Positions 1 through 8,559 of a stretch of DNA of 64,000 nucleotides are shown piece after piece (within the stretch, counting starts at the first letter, position 1; each line of letters starts with the position of its first letter). The DNA lies in NCBI RefSeq assembly GCF_012070395.1, contig NZ_JAAFYS010000001.1:784001-848000 (forward strand), written 5' to 3'. The position numbers were made by a program, and so were the translations under genes. Under the pieces are notes generated by a model. That model worked only from the letters and a program-made list of their open reading frames with translations, had not been told where the DNA came from and did no database searches. The stretch is from Pseudoroseicyclus tamaricis (lineage in GTDB: Bacteria; Pseudomonadota; Alphaproteobacteria; Rhodobacterales; Rhodobacteraceae).

Positions 1-1
1 G

Positions 2-805
2 CTGGTCAACGAATTCGGCGACCTGCCCATCGACGCCGACCTCATCGAGGCGGAGGAGGACGGGCTGATCTCCATCTCCGGCGGCTGCGTCTGCTGCGCC
101 TTCGGCAGCGACCTCATCGGCGCGCTGGAAGACGTGCTGGCGATGGACCCGCGCCCCGACCACCTCTTGATCGAGGCCTCCGGCGTCGCGCTGCCGGCCT
201 CCATCGCGACCACGACGGGGCTGATGGCCGGGATGCGCAGCGATGCCATGCTCGTCCTCGCCGATGCCGACCAGATCCGCCGCAACGCCGCCAACCCCTA
301 CCTCGCCGACACGATCGAGCGCCAGCTCGGGCAGGCGGACATGGTGCTTCTGACCAAGCTCGACCTCGTGACGGAGGACGAGCGGGCCGATGTCACCGCC
401 TGGCTGAAGGAGCGGGCGCCCCGCACCCGCCTCCTCCCCGTGACCCGCGGCGAGGTGCCGATCACCGCCGTCCTCGGGTCCATCCCCCTACCAGCCCGCG
501 GCCACCGCCCCGGCGGCGGCGCCCACGGCCTGTTCGAGAGCCTCGTCATGGAGCCGGGCCACCCCCTCGACGCCGCCGCCCTGGCGGAGGCCCTGGCGAA
601 GGAGCCGGGCGTGACGAGAGCGAAGGGGTTCGTTCCGACGTCGGAGGGCATGATGTTGATCCACGTGGTGGGCAACCGCTGCCAGACAGAGCCGGCCTCG
701 GAGGTCCGCGCGCCCGCCGTCGTCTGCATCGGCCTGAAGGGCGAGTTCGATGCGGACCGGGTGAGGGAGGCGTTCGACCGGTGCGCTTTGGCCAGACAGG
801 CGTGA
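2..805 (+). CDS. CobW/CobN-P47K family GTP-binding metallochaperone (5' truncated)
   Basis: The gene runs in from the left edge, so its start and the Walker A loop are missing; 267 residues remain. The first visible residues LVNEFGDLPIDADL are followed by SGGCVCCAF, which carries the CXCC metal-binding motif of the COG0523/CobW G3E GTPases. A 'LLIEASGVALP' strand and 'LLTKLDLV', the T/NKxD guanine-specificity motif, follow, and the C-terminal half resembles the CobW_C domain. These proteins hydrolyse GTP to deliver zinc, cobalt or iron to target enzymes in the cytoplasm. The metal and client cannot be read from the sequence; no zinc-uptake or cobalamin gene is adjacent. Family call is secure, specific role is not. 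Confidence 0.9.
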   Translation: MVNEFGDLPIDADLIEAEEDGLISISGGCVCCAFGSDLIGALEDVLAMDPRPDHLLIEASGVALPASIATTTGLMAGMRSDAMLVLADADQIRRNAANPYLADTIERQLGQADMVLLTKLDLVTEDERADVTAWLKERAPRTRLLPVTRGEVPITAVLGSIPLPARGHRPGGGAHGLFESLVMEPGHPLDAAALAEALAKEPGVTRAKGFVPTSEGMMLIHVVGNRCQTEPASEVRAPAVVCIGLKGEFDADRVREAFDRCALARQA

Positions 806-1001
806 GGGATGGATGTGCTGGTCGCGCCGGCTGGTTGCGAAGTAGGCTGAGATTGTTGCTTGGCTTCGCGGTCGCAGAACAACTCCTCGAGAAGGCCTGA
901 AACGACGCAGCGAAGACGTTTCTGTCGCCGCATAACAAGCCCGACGGCTCGGTCGGTCGACTTTGCCGCCCGCGAACGGCATGCCGTTCGAGCGATCTGC
1001 G

Positions 1002-1529
1002 CTATAGAACGCGGCTGCAGCCGAGGCACCCCAACGCAGCGGGCGGCCCGCTCGAGCCGCCCGCCGAAGTGCCTCCGTCCAGCTCAGCGGCGGGCGCGGG
1101 CGTCTTCGGAGAGACCATGTAGGCTTCCTTGGCCTCAATATCGCGGGCCACGCCGATGATCATCATGTCCAGCGGCTCGTCCCCGGTCGCGGAGAAGGCG
1201 CGGGACTCGCCGAGGGCGGCGGGGATGGCCCGCCCGGCCATGATCTCCACCGTCTCGTCGTCGATGGTCGCCTCTCCGGTGCCGGAGATCACGTAGAATA
1301 CCTCGCTCATGTCCTCCTTGCTCACCGGGCCGATGGTGGCCTCGCCTTCGAGCGCCACGCGGTCGACGTAGGACCAGGCGGTGAAGAAGGAGCAGGGGGC
1401 GATGGCGCGGTTGTAGATCACCGTGCCGGTGCCGCCGTCGAAGCTCTCGAACTCGCTCTGGGCCGTCGCGATGCTGGTGGAGGCCATGAGCGCGGCCACG
1501 GCGCCAAGCGCCATCAAGCGGGTTGTCAT
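1002..1529 (-). CDS. secreted cupin-domain protein
   Basis: A 175-residue protein. The ATG at 1529 was chosen because GGGAGGAG lies just upstream and the protein then begins with a good Sec signal peptide (MTTRLMALGAVAALMASTS..AQ). An in-frame start 11 codons earlier would put residues in front of the signal. The mature part has a cupin barrel: 'SEVFYVISGTGEATI' and a downstream 'GRAIPAALGE' strand correspond to the two cupin motifs, although the metal-binding histidines are largely absent. A periplasmic sensing or binding role is inferred; no substrate is evident. The C-terminal tail is Gly/Ala-rich and ends in a short Cys-containing stretch, which may be a degenerate end. It is convergent with the CobW gene. 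Confidence 0.7.
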   Translation of the reverse strand: MTTRLMALGAVAALMASTSIATAQSEFESFDGGTGTVIYNRAIAPCSFFTAWSYVDRVALEGEATIGPVSKEDMSEVFYVISGTGEATIDDETVEIMAGRAIPAALGESRAFSATGDEPLDMMIIGVARDIEAKEAYMVSPKTPAPAAELDGGTSAGGSSGPPAALGCLGCSRVL

Positions 1530-1802
1530 CGTCGTCTCCTCCCTGAGAACTGATGGCCGCATCCTCTCAGGCCCCCCGTGGCCCGGCTACGCGACATTCC
1601 GCAGGCGATGTGCGCCAAGCCACAGGGCGGGGCGCAGGTCCCGTGGGACTGTGGGAATCGACACAGGCGCGGGGCGAGCAGACGTTGACGCCTCGCGGCG
1701 CGGCGTGCCTCATTGCGGGGCAATGGCCTGCCGGGGAGGAGGGGTCTGTCGCGCGAGACGGAATCGGGGCTTTGGGAGAGGCGCCACGATGGGTTTGACG
1801 GA

Positions 1803-2360
1803 GACTTCGATTCACAATTGCAGGCACTCTCGGGGCACACCGACCCGGGCGAGGCCTTTCGCGCGACGGCCGCGTAAATCGCCGAGCTGATCTACTACGA
1901 TCACTTTGACATCGCGATCATGCTGCCGGACCAGGCGGAGCACGTCTTCTACGAGGTCGGCCCGCGCACCAGCTGGAGCGACCTGCTCCGCAATCCGCTC
2001 GCCACCGACCGCAGCCCGGCGCGGCTGCTGATGCTGCGCAAGGTGCCCAACCTGCTGACGGCCGACGCCATGGTGGACCCGCGCTTTCACTGCCGAGTAC
2101 CAGGCGCTGATGGATATCGCGCTAGGCCTGACGGACAAGTTCATCGCCGAGGTGCGGGGCCACTCGATCCGCGGCGTGCAGAACCGGCTGACGCATCTCT
2201 GCGAGACGCTCGACATCATCCAGCAGGATGACGCCCCCGGCCCGCAGAGCTACAATTCCCGCGCGCGCCATCAATCTGGCCGTGCAGCGCGATCACCTAC
2301 AAGATCCTCAGCGTCGAACAGGACAAGTTCGAGGCCTGGTTCGAGACCCGCAAAGCATGA
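1803..2360 (+). pseudogene. degraded gene of unknown function, nonsense plus frameshifts
   Basis: Protein-like sequence can be read here only by changing frame. The first frame runs from 1803 (DFDSQLQALSGHTD) through an in-frame TAA at 1875-1877, then continues as AELIYYDHFDIAIML, HVFYEVGPRTSWSDLL and LMLRKVPNLLTADAM to about 2090. The sense then shifts by one to EYQALMDIALGLTDKF and VQNRLTHLCETLDIIQQ up to about 2255. It shifts back to give ITYKILSVEQDKFEAWFE, ending at the TGA at 2358-2360. The mixed helical, non-repetitive composition argues for former coding sequence. I do not recognise the family. No transposase or repeat flanks it. Confidence 0.6.
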
Positions 2361-2409
2361 CATCCTGCGAAGGTCGGAGGACCGGCTGGCGCAGGCCAAG
2401 GAGAGAGAC

Positions 2410-3591
2410 ATGACCCAGTCGCTGCTGAATGCCGACACCCTGCTGCCCACCGATGCCGGGGAGGCGGCCCTCGTCGGGCGCGTCTGGCTGCCCGGGGTGG
2501 AGGGGCCCGCCGTCGTGCGGCTGGAGGGCGACCGGCTCATCGACATCACCGCGAGCTTCCCCACAATCTCCGCCCTCTGCGACAGCCCGCAGCCGGCGGA
2601 GGCCGCACGGCAGGCCCCGGGGGAGCCGGTGGGGACACTGGCGGACGTGCTTTCCAACACCGGGCCGGACGGCGCGCTGGGCGAGGGGCCGCACCTGCTG
2701 GCGCCGGTCGACCTGCAGGCGATCAAGGCGGCGGGGGTGACCTTCGCCGCCTCGATGCTGGAGCGGGTCATCGAGGAGAGGGCCCGCGGCGCGGCCGAGG
2801 CGGCGCAGAGCTTCCGGGCGGAGATCGACGCGCTGATCGGCAATGACCTGCGGGCGCTGAAGCCGGGCAGCGAGCAGGCCGAGGCGCTTAAGGCGATGCT
2901 GGTCGAGCGCGGTGCCTGGAGCCAGTACCTCGAGGTCGGCATCGGGCCGGACGCGGAGATCTTCACCAAGTCTCAGCCCATGTCCGCCATCGGCGCCGGG
3001 GCCGCCGCCGGGCTGCACCCCAAATCCGCCTGGAACAACCCGGAGCCCGAGGTGGTGCTGGCGGTCTCCTCCTTCGGCGCCATCGTCGGCGCGACGCTCG
3101 GCAACGACGTGAACCTGCGTGACGTCGAGGGCCGCTCGGCGCTGCTCCTCGGCAAGGCCAAGGACAACAACGCCTCCTGCGCCATCGGGCCGTTCCTGCG
3201 GCTTTTCGACGGGGGCTTCTCGCTGGACGACGTGCGCAGCATGGAGATCGCGCTGCATATCGAGGGCGAGGACGGCTTCGAGCTGACGGGCAGCTCCTCG
3301 ATGGGCGAGATCAGCCGCGACCCGGAGGATCTGGTGGGCCAGATGATCGGCCCGCAGCACCAGTACCCGGACGGCGCGGTGCTCTTCCTCGGCACGATGT
3401 TCGCGCCGGTGAAGGACCGCAAGTCCGAGGGCGGCGGCTTCACGCATGACTACGGCGATGTCGTCACGGTCTCGACACCGAAGCTGGGGCGGCTCGTCAA
3501 CGTCATGCGCGCGAGCAGCGATTGCCCGGCGTGGACGTTCGGGGCAGGGGCGTTGATGCGTAATCTGGCGGGGCGGGGGGTGTTGGGGTAG
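2410..3591 (+). CDS. fumarylacetoacetate hydrolase family protein
   Basis: A 393-residue member of the FAH superfamily, whose members hydrolyse, hydrate or dehydrate 2-keto acids in sugar-acid and aromatic catabolism using a divalent metal. The ATG at 2410 follows AAGGAGAGA. The conserved C-terminal domain is clear: 'KSAWNNPEPEVVLAVSS' (metal-binding E-x-E), 'GATLGNDVNLRDVEGRSA', 'KAKDNNASCAIGPF', 'GTMFAPVKDRKSEGGGF' and a terminal 'HDYGDVVTVSTPKLG'. Members of this long subtype (about 390 residues with an N-terminal extension) tend to lie in sugar-acid clusters. It stands alone between a pseudogene and the next operon. It could supply the missing terminal hydrolase of the fucose-type locus near 40-49 kb, but length and distance make that uncertain. 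Confidence 0.85.
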   Translation: MTQSLLNADTLLPTDAGEAALVGRVWLPGVEGPAVVRLEGDRLIDITASFPTISALCDSPQPAEAARQAPGEPVGTLADVLSNTGPDGALGEGPHLLAPVDLQAIKAAGVTFAASMLERVIEERARGAAEAAQSFRAEIDALIGNDLRALKPGSEQAEALKAMLVERGAWSQYLEVGIGPDAEIFTKSQPMSAIGAGAAAGLHPKSAWNNPEPEVVLAVSSFGAIVGATLGNDVNLRDVEGRSALLLGKAKDNNASCAIGPFLRLFDGGFSLDDVRSMEIALHIEGEDGFELTGSSSMGEISRDPEDLVGQMIGPQHQYPDGAVLFLGTMFAPVKDRKSEGGGFTHDYGDVVTVSTPKLGRLVNVMRASSDCPAWTFGAGALMRNLAGRGVLG

Positions 3592-3621
3592 GGGGCGGCG
3601 CTTACACCTCGGCTGGGTAAA

Positions 3622-3782
3622 GGTGGGTTACGAACCCACACTACGTCGCCCGGAGGATGGGTTTGTAACCCTCCTTCCAAGGGCTCCGCTCCTTCTTGCC
3701 CATGCGGCAACAAGGCCGCCGACCAACGTGCGAGGCGGTCGTGTGGGGCGGAGGGCGCGGTGGGTTATAAACCCACCCTACG
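3622..3782. repeat. cluster of three GGTGGGTT-N-AACCCACC palindromic repeats
   Basis: Three copies of a short palindrome lie close together: GGTGGGTTACGAACCCACAC at 3622, a degenerate GATGGGTTTGTAACCC at 3656, and GGTGGGTTATAAACCCACCC at 3759, the outer two followed by CTACG. A fourth copy in inverted context lies at 57124-57149. They occupy the gap between the convergent FAH gene and the frameshifted cytochrome gene; the last copy overlaps the cytochrome stop codon. The form suits a small dispersed intergenic element able to fold into a hairpin. Function is unknown. Confidence 0.75.
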
Positions 3783-4135
3783 AGTGCCACCGGCCCCCGC
3801 GCCGGCAGCGGCCTGCGGCGACGGCGTTGTCGGTCACCGGGGGGTAGTCGCTGCCCCAGTTGCTGCGGATGAAGGTCATCACGGCCGCGACGGTGTCATC
3901 GGAGAGGACGTCGCCGAGGGGCGGCATGCAGCTGTAGCCGTTGACGATGGTCTCGGCGACGTCCCGCGTCTGGCCGAAGAGCGGGTTGTCCTGGAGCGAC
4001 GGGCCGACGTCGCCGGAGCCGTCGATGGCGTGGCAGCTCGTAGCAGGTGGACATGTAGACGCCGCGAATGGCGTCATGGATGAAGCTCCGGTAGACCGGG
4101 TCGCCTTCCGCGATCAGAATGTACTTCTTTGCCAT
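3778..4135 (-). pseudogene. small c-type cytochrome interrupted by a one-base frameshift
   Basis: The ATG at 4135 has AAGGCGGAG upstream and reads MAKKYILIAEGDPVYRSF..GVYMSTCYE. The frame then breaks exactly inside the haem motif. Dropping the single base at 4036 restores C-Y-E-C-H followed by AIDGSGDVGPSL and the methionine ligand region NGYSCMPPLGD, giving a 118-residue class I mono-haem cytochrome. No export signal is visible at the N terminus, which is odd for a c-type cytochrome and suggests loss there too. It is last in the minus-strand sugar ABC operon, after a 212-base gap. It is either a true pseudogene or a sequencing error; the missing signal peptide favours decay. Confidence 0.75.
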
Positions 4136-4347
4136 CTCCGCCTTCTTTGTGGAGCCCCGGCCGCTTGCAGGCAGTTGGGCCGAATAGCAACGGCTCTGGT
4201 GGTTGGGCTGCTCGTCGGGGGAGCCAGTAATTGGCCCTGTCGCCACCGGGGAAGGTGGACAGACTGCTATCGCAGCCATTTGCAGCCGGTCTGGCTGACA
4301 TTTGCAGCCGCCTGGTCTTCCGGGCGGCTGCAACTCTACTCAGCTTC

Positions 4348-4941
4348 TCAGCTGTGGCGGATCTCGGTGCCCAGCACCTTCAGGCATTCGCGCATGAAGG
4401 CGGCCAGCGCCGTCCAGCCCTTGGCGGAAACCATGTTGCCGTCGACATAGGCCTCCTTGGGGTCGGCGTCGTAATAGGTGCCGCCGACGGCGACCACCTC
4501 GGGCGCGCAGGCGCCGAGGCCGGCGACCGTGCGGCCCTTGAGCACGCCGGGGACGGCCATGAGGATCTGCACGCCGTGGCAGATGGTGAAGATCGGCTTC
4601 CCGGTGTCGTGGAAGTGCTTCACGATGGCCTGCACGCGCGGATCGGTGCGGATGTATTCCGGCCCGCGCCCGCCGGCGGCGTAGACGGCATCGTAGCTGT
4701 CGAGCTCGGCCTCGGCCTCGGAGAAGGTCTTGTTGATCTCGGCGTTGTGGCCGGGCTTTTCCGTGTAGGTCTGGTGGCCTTCGAAATCGTGCAACGAGGT
4801 GGCGATGACCTCGCCGGCACTCTTGTCGGGGCAGACGACGTGAACCGTGTGGCCCACGGCCTCCATCCCCTGCTGGTAGACGTAGATCTCGTATTCCTCG
4901 GTGAACTCACCGCACAGCATGAGGATTTTCTTGCCGCTCAT
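4348..4941 (-). CDS. DJ-1/PfpI family protein (glutamine amidotransferase-like)
   Basis: A 197-residue protein starting at the ATG at 4941 behind CAGGAGAGAG. It has the DJ-1/PfpI flavodoxin-like fold: N-terminal 'KKILMLCGEFTEEYEIYV' with the conserved acidic residue, 'YDAVYAAGGRGPEYIR', and the nucleophile elbow 'PIFTICHGVQIL' with the reactive cysteine. The tail 'VDGNMVSAKGWTALAAFMREC' is typical. Relatives act as deglycases/glyoxalases, chaperones or proteases on carbonyl-damaged molecules. It lies 64 bases after the sugar-binding protein gene in the same direction, so it may detoxify reactive sugar carbonyls, but that is inference. Confidence 0.85.
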   Translation of the reverse strand: MSGKKILMLCGEFTEEYEIYVYQQGMEAVGHTVHVVCPDKSAGEVIATSLHDFEGHQTYTEKPGHNAEINKTFSEAEAELDSYDAVYAAGGRGPEYIRTDPRVQAIVKHFHDTGKPIFTICHGVQILMAVPGVLKGRTVAGLGACAPEVVAVGGTYYDADPKEAYVDGNMVSAKGWTALAAFMRECLKVLGTEIRHS

Positions 4942-5005
4942 CTGCTCTCTCCTGAATTGGGTCGCGGGGTCGCCCGGCCGCATGCCGGCCGGGCGAGAGG
5001 TGGGC

Positions 5006-5977
5006 TCAGAACGGCGAGTCGGGGAAGTAGAACTGCTCGGCGTTCTCGGGCGTGATCAGCGGCGCATCCAGCAGGAAGGAGCCGCGCATCGGCGCCTGGC
5101 CGGCGAATTGCGCCGCGGTCATGAACATGGCCGAGGCGATCATCGACGGCGGGTAGGGGGTGGAGATGGGCGTGCGCTCGTCGCCGTCCATCACCATCTC
5201 GATCACCTGCTTCATGCCGTTGCCGCCGAGGGCATATTGCACATCCGTCCGCTCGGCCTGGTCGACGGCTTCAAGGACGCCGAGGAGCATGTCGTCATCG
5301 TTGGCCCAGACGGCGTCGATGTTGGGGTAGCGGGCGAGGTAGTCCTGCATCAGCGTGAAGGCTTCGTCCTGGTTCCAGTTGGCGTACTGGATGTCGAGGA
5401 TCTCGATGTTCGACTGGTCGATCACCTCGGTGAAGCCCTGGATGCGCTCGTCGTCGATGACGGTGGGGATGCCGCGCAGGACGACGATCTCGCCCTCGCC
5501 GCCGAGCTGCTCGACGAGCCATTCGGCGGTGTTCGCGCCGACGGCGATGTTGTCGCCGGCGACGTAGAGATCCTGGATCGACGGATCGGAGAGGCCGCGG
5601 TCCACCACGGTGATGAAGGTGCCGCCCTGGGCGACCGTTTCCACCGGGCCGGTCAGCTCTTCAGAGGTGAAGGGCAGGATGACCAGCGCGTCGAGATCGT
5701 TGGTGGCCGACAGATCTTCCAGCGCCGAGACCTGCGCCGTGGCGGAGGAGGCGGTGGAGACGATCACGTCGATGTTCGGGAAAGCCGCTTCGATCTGCTG
5801 CTCGGCCTGCTCGGCGTGGTAGACGACGCCGCCGGTCCAGCCGTGGGTGGCGGCGGGGATCGACACGGCGATGGTGTACTCGATGTTCTGCGCGTGTACG
5901 GCGGCGCCGGTGGCGGCCCCCGCCACGAGCGTGGCGGCGGACAGCAGCATGCGTGCCCTTGTCGTGTGGATAGTCAT
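5006..5977 (-). CDS. CUT2-family sugar ABC transporter substrate-binding protein
   Basis: A 323-residue periplasmic binding protein of the RbsB type (Peripla_BP_4). The ATG at 5977 follows AGGGAGGAAACG and begins a Sec signal (MLLSAATLVAGAATGAAVHAQ). Family landmarks are 'EYTIAVSIPAATHGWTGG', 'DLDALVILPFTSEEL', 'FITVVDRGLSDPSI', 'GEGEIVVLRGIPTV' and 'IDAVWANDDDMLLGVLEAVD'. It captures a monosaccharide or small polyol in the periplasm and hands it to the permease encoded 36 bases upstream. The gene order is regulator, ATPase, permease, binding protein; the binding protein gene is usually first in such operons. The substrate is not identifiable. Confidence 0.92.
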   Translation of the reverse strand: MTIHTTRARMLLSAATLVAGAATGAAVHAQNIEYTIAVSIPAATHGWTGGVVYHAEQAEQQIEAAFPNIDVIVSTASSATAQVSALEDLSATNDLDALVILPFTSEELTGPVETVAQGGTFITVVDRGLSDPSIQDLYVAGDNIAVGANTAEWLVEQLGGEGEIVVLRGIPTVIDDERIQGFTEVIDQSNIEILDIQYANWNQDEAFTLMQDYLARYPNIDAVWANDDDMLLGVLEAVDQAERTDVQYALGGNGMKQVIEMVMDGDERTPISTPYPPSMIASAMFMTAAQFAGQAPMRGSFLLDAPLITPENAEQFYFPDSPF

Positions 5978-6013
5978 GTTTCGTTTCCTCCCTGTTGAAA
6001 TCGTCACCCGCAC

Positions 6014-7012
6014 TCAGCGGGCGTTCGTGAAGCGGTGCGCAAGCATGGCGATGATGATGATCGCGCCCTGCACCGCGGCCACGAGGTACTCAGACACCAT
6101 GTCCGACAGGACCATGACGTTCGCGATGACCTCGAGGATGAGTGCGCCGGCGACGGAGCCCAGGATGCGGCCCTTGCCGCCGCGCAGGAGCGTTCCGCCG
6201 ATGACGACAGCCGTGATGACCTGAAGCTCCCAGAGCTGGCCGGTGGTCGGCGTGGCGGCGCCGAGCCGCGGCACGTAGCAGATGGCGGCGACGGCCACGC
6301 AGAAGCCCTGGATGACGAAGGCCATCGTGCGCACGCGGCCCACATGCACGCCCGAGAAGCGGGCGACATCGTCGCTGGATCCGGCGGCGGTGACGCGGCG
6401 CCCGTACTTCGTGCGGTAGAGCAGGAAGCTGCCGACCGCGATGACGACGATTGTCATCAGGACGGGGTAGGGGATGCCGAGGAAATCGCCGAAGTAGACG
6501 GGCCGGTAGGCCTCGCGCAGCGACCGGTCGATGGGGATCGAGCCGCCGTCGGAGAGAAAGGTGATGAAGGCCCGGAAGATGCCCATCGTGCCGAGCGTGA
6601 CGATGAAGGGTTCTATCTTCCCGACCGTCACGATCACGCCGTTGAGCAGCCCGCAAAGCGAGCCCACCACCAGCGCCACCCCGGCGCCGGCGAGGATGGC
6701 CCAGTTGCCCAAGGCGGGCACCATGGCGTTCATCGACATGATCATGATGCCGGTGACGAAGGCCATCATCGAGCCGACCGACAGGTCGAGCCCGCCCGAG
6801 GCGATCACGAAGGTGGCGCCGACAGCGATGATTGCGATGAAGGCGCTGCGCGTGACGACATTGAGCAGGTTGTTCGCCGACAGGAAGTTGCTGTTGATCA
6901 GCGCGCCGAGGATCACGATGACCGCCAGCGCGATGAAGGGCGCCAGTTCTCCCCAGCGGATGCCCTGACGGCGCTTCTCCGGCGCCGCTGTGATGTCTGC
7001 CGTGCTGCTCAT
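6014..7012 (-). CDS. CUT2-family sugar ABC transporter permease
   Basis: A 332-residue RbsC/AraH-type inner-membrane permease with about eight to ten hydrophobic segments beginning at 'LAPFIALAVIVILGALI'. Hallmarks include 'GATFVIASGGLDLSVGSMMAF' near residue 65, 'KIEPFIVTLGTMGIFRAF' (the cytoplasmic loop that docks the ATPase) and 'ITAVVIGGTLLRGGKGRILGS' near the C terminus. Its start overlaps the stop of the ATPase gene by four bases (ATGA), so the two are translationally coupled. It forms the homodimeric channel for the sugar bound by the downstream-encoded periplasmic protein. Confidence 0.93.
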   Translation of the reverse strand: MSSTADITAAPEKRRQGIRWGELAPFIALAVIVILGALINSNFLSANNLLNVVTRSAFIAIIAVGATFVIASGGLDLSVGSMMAFVTGIMIMSMNAMVPALGNWAILAGAGVALVVGSLCGLLNGVIVTVGKIEPFIVTLGTMGIFRAFITFLSDGGSIPIDRSLREAYRPVYFGDFLGIPYPVLMTIVVIAVGSFLLYRTKYGRRVTAAGSSDDVARFSGVHVGRVRTMAFVIQGFCVAVAAICYVPRLGAATPTTGQLWELQVITAVVIGGTLLRGGKGRILGSVAGALILEVIANVMVLSDMVSEYLVAAVQGAIIIIAMLAHRFTNAR

Positions 7013-8559
7013 GCGATTGCTCTCCCCCCGGTCCGGTCGCGGCTGCTGGCCGCGGCGTAGACCACCTTCTGTTCCGTGATCTCCTCGCCCGTCAGCTCCG
7101 CCACGAAGCGGCCGCCGCGCATCACGAGCACCCGGTCGGCGAGGCCGACCAGCTCGGGCAGTTCCGACGAGATGACCACGCAGGCCTTGCCCGCCTGCAC
7201 CAGCGCGTCGATGAACTTGTAGATCTCGCTCTTGTTGCCGATATCGATGCCGCGCGTCGGCTCATCGATGATGACGACCGACGGGTCGGTCATCATGACC
7301 TTGGCGAGCAGCAGCTTCTGCTGGTTGCCGCCGGAAAGCTGCCCCGCCTCAAGCGTCAGGGCGCGCACGCGGATGTCGTATTCCTCGACGGCCTCGCGCA
7401 GGGCGCGGGTCTCGCCCGCGCGGTCGAGCATGATGCCGGGACTGACGCTATCCAGCGCCTGCAGGGTGAGGTTCGGCGCCAGCCGCTCGCGCAGCAGCAG
7501 GCCTTTGCCCTTGCGATCCTCGGTCAGGTACACGAGCCCGGCATGCATCATGGCTTCGACGCTGGGCCGCGCGATGGTGGTGCCGTTCACTTGAATCGAG
7601 CCGGCGTGGCTCGGCCGTAGCCCCATCAGCCCCTCGATCAGCTCGGTCCGCCCGGCGCCGATCATGCCGCCGATGCCCAGCACTTCGCCGGGGCGCACCT
7701 CGAACGAGGCCTCGACCTTGCCGTGATCGACCGAAAGGTCCTTCACGACGAGAAGGGGGGCCGCGGAGGAGAGGCCGCGCTTGGGCGGGTAGAGCATCGA
7801 GAGCTCGCGCCCGACCATCAGCTCGGCCATCTGGCGCTGGTCCAGCTCCGATGCCGGCCATGTGCCGATCATCTCGCCATCGCGCAGCACCGTCACCCGG
7901 TCGGCCAGCTGCTCGACCTCTTCCAGCCGGTGCGAGATGTAGAGGACGGCGACACCCTGGCTGCGCAGCGTGTCGACCACGCCGATCAGCGCCTCGACCT
8001 CTTCATTCGCCAGCATGGCGGTGGGCTCGTCGAGGATCACCACCTTGCGGTCGTCGAGCAGGGCGCGGGCGATCTGGATGAGCTGCTGCTGGGCGAGCGG
8101 CATGTCGGAGACGATGTCGGCCGGGTGCGCATTGGCGCCGACGCGGGCCAGCACCTCGGCGGTGCGGCGGTTCATGGCGCGGTCGTCCACCATCAGCCCG
8201 CGGGTCAGCTCGCGGCCGAGAAAGAGGTTCTGCGCCACGGTCAGATCGGGGGCGAGCAGGATCTCCTGGTGCACCAGCACCACGCCCGCGGCCTCGGCCT
8301 GCACGGAATCGGCGAAGTCGACACGGGTGCCGTCCATCTCCAGATGGCCTGCCGTGGGGCGGGCATGGCCGGAGAGCAGGCGCATCAGCGTCGACTTGCC
8401 GGCGCCGTTCTCGCCGATGATGGCATGCACCTCGCCGGGGCGGATATCGAGGGTGACATCCTTCAGCACGGTGATCGGCCCATAGGCCTTCGCCAGCCCC
8501 TCGGCCCGCAGAACGGGCAGGGCGGTGGTTTCAGCCAGGGCGTGCACGGCGGCGTTCAT
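7009..8559 (-). CDS. CUT2-family sugar ABC transporter ATP-binding protein
   Basis: A 516-residue protein with two tandem ABC domains, as in RbsA/MglA. The first half has Walker A 'GENGAGKSTLMR', 'PLAQQQLIQIARALL' and Walker B 'VVILDEPTA'. The second half has the degenerate Walker A 'GGMIGAGRTELIEG' usual for CUT2 C-terminal domains, the signature 'LSGGNQQKLLLAKVMM' and 'VVIIDEPTRGIDIG'. It energises sugar import at the cytoplasmic face. It overlaps both neighbours by four bases: GntR upstream and the permease downstream. No internal disruption is seen. Confidence 0.94.
   Translation of the reverse strand: MNAAVHALAETTALPVLRAEGLAKAYGPITVLKDVTLDIRPGEVHAIIGENGAGKSTLMRLLSGHARPTAGHLEMDGTRVDFADSVQAEAAGVVLVHQEILLAPDLTVAQNLFLGRELTRGLMVDDRAMNRRTAEVLARVGANAHPADIVSDMPLAQQQLIQIARALLDDRKVVILDEPTAMLANEEVEALIGVVDTLRSQGVAVLYISHRLEEVEQLADRVTVLRDGEMIGTWPASELDQRQMAELMVGRELSMLYPPKRGLSSAAPLLVVKDLSVDHGKVEASFEVRPGEVLGIGGMIGAGRTELIEGLMGLRPSHAGSIQVNGTTIARPSVEAMMHAGLVYLTEDRKGKGLLLRERLAPNLTLQALDSVSPGIMLDRAGETRALREAVEEYDIRVRALTLEAGQLSGGNQQKLLLAKVMMTDPSVVIIDEPTRGIDIGNKSEIYKFIDALVQAGKACVVISSELPELVGLADRVLVMRGGRFVAELTGEEITEQKVVYAAASSRDRTGGRAIA

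Noticed and set aside
2410-3591. Assigning the FAH-family gene as the terminal hydrolase of the fucose-type locus
   Set aside because: It is 37 kb away, longer than the characterised hydrolases and in another context; kept only as a possibility.
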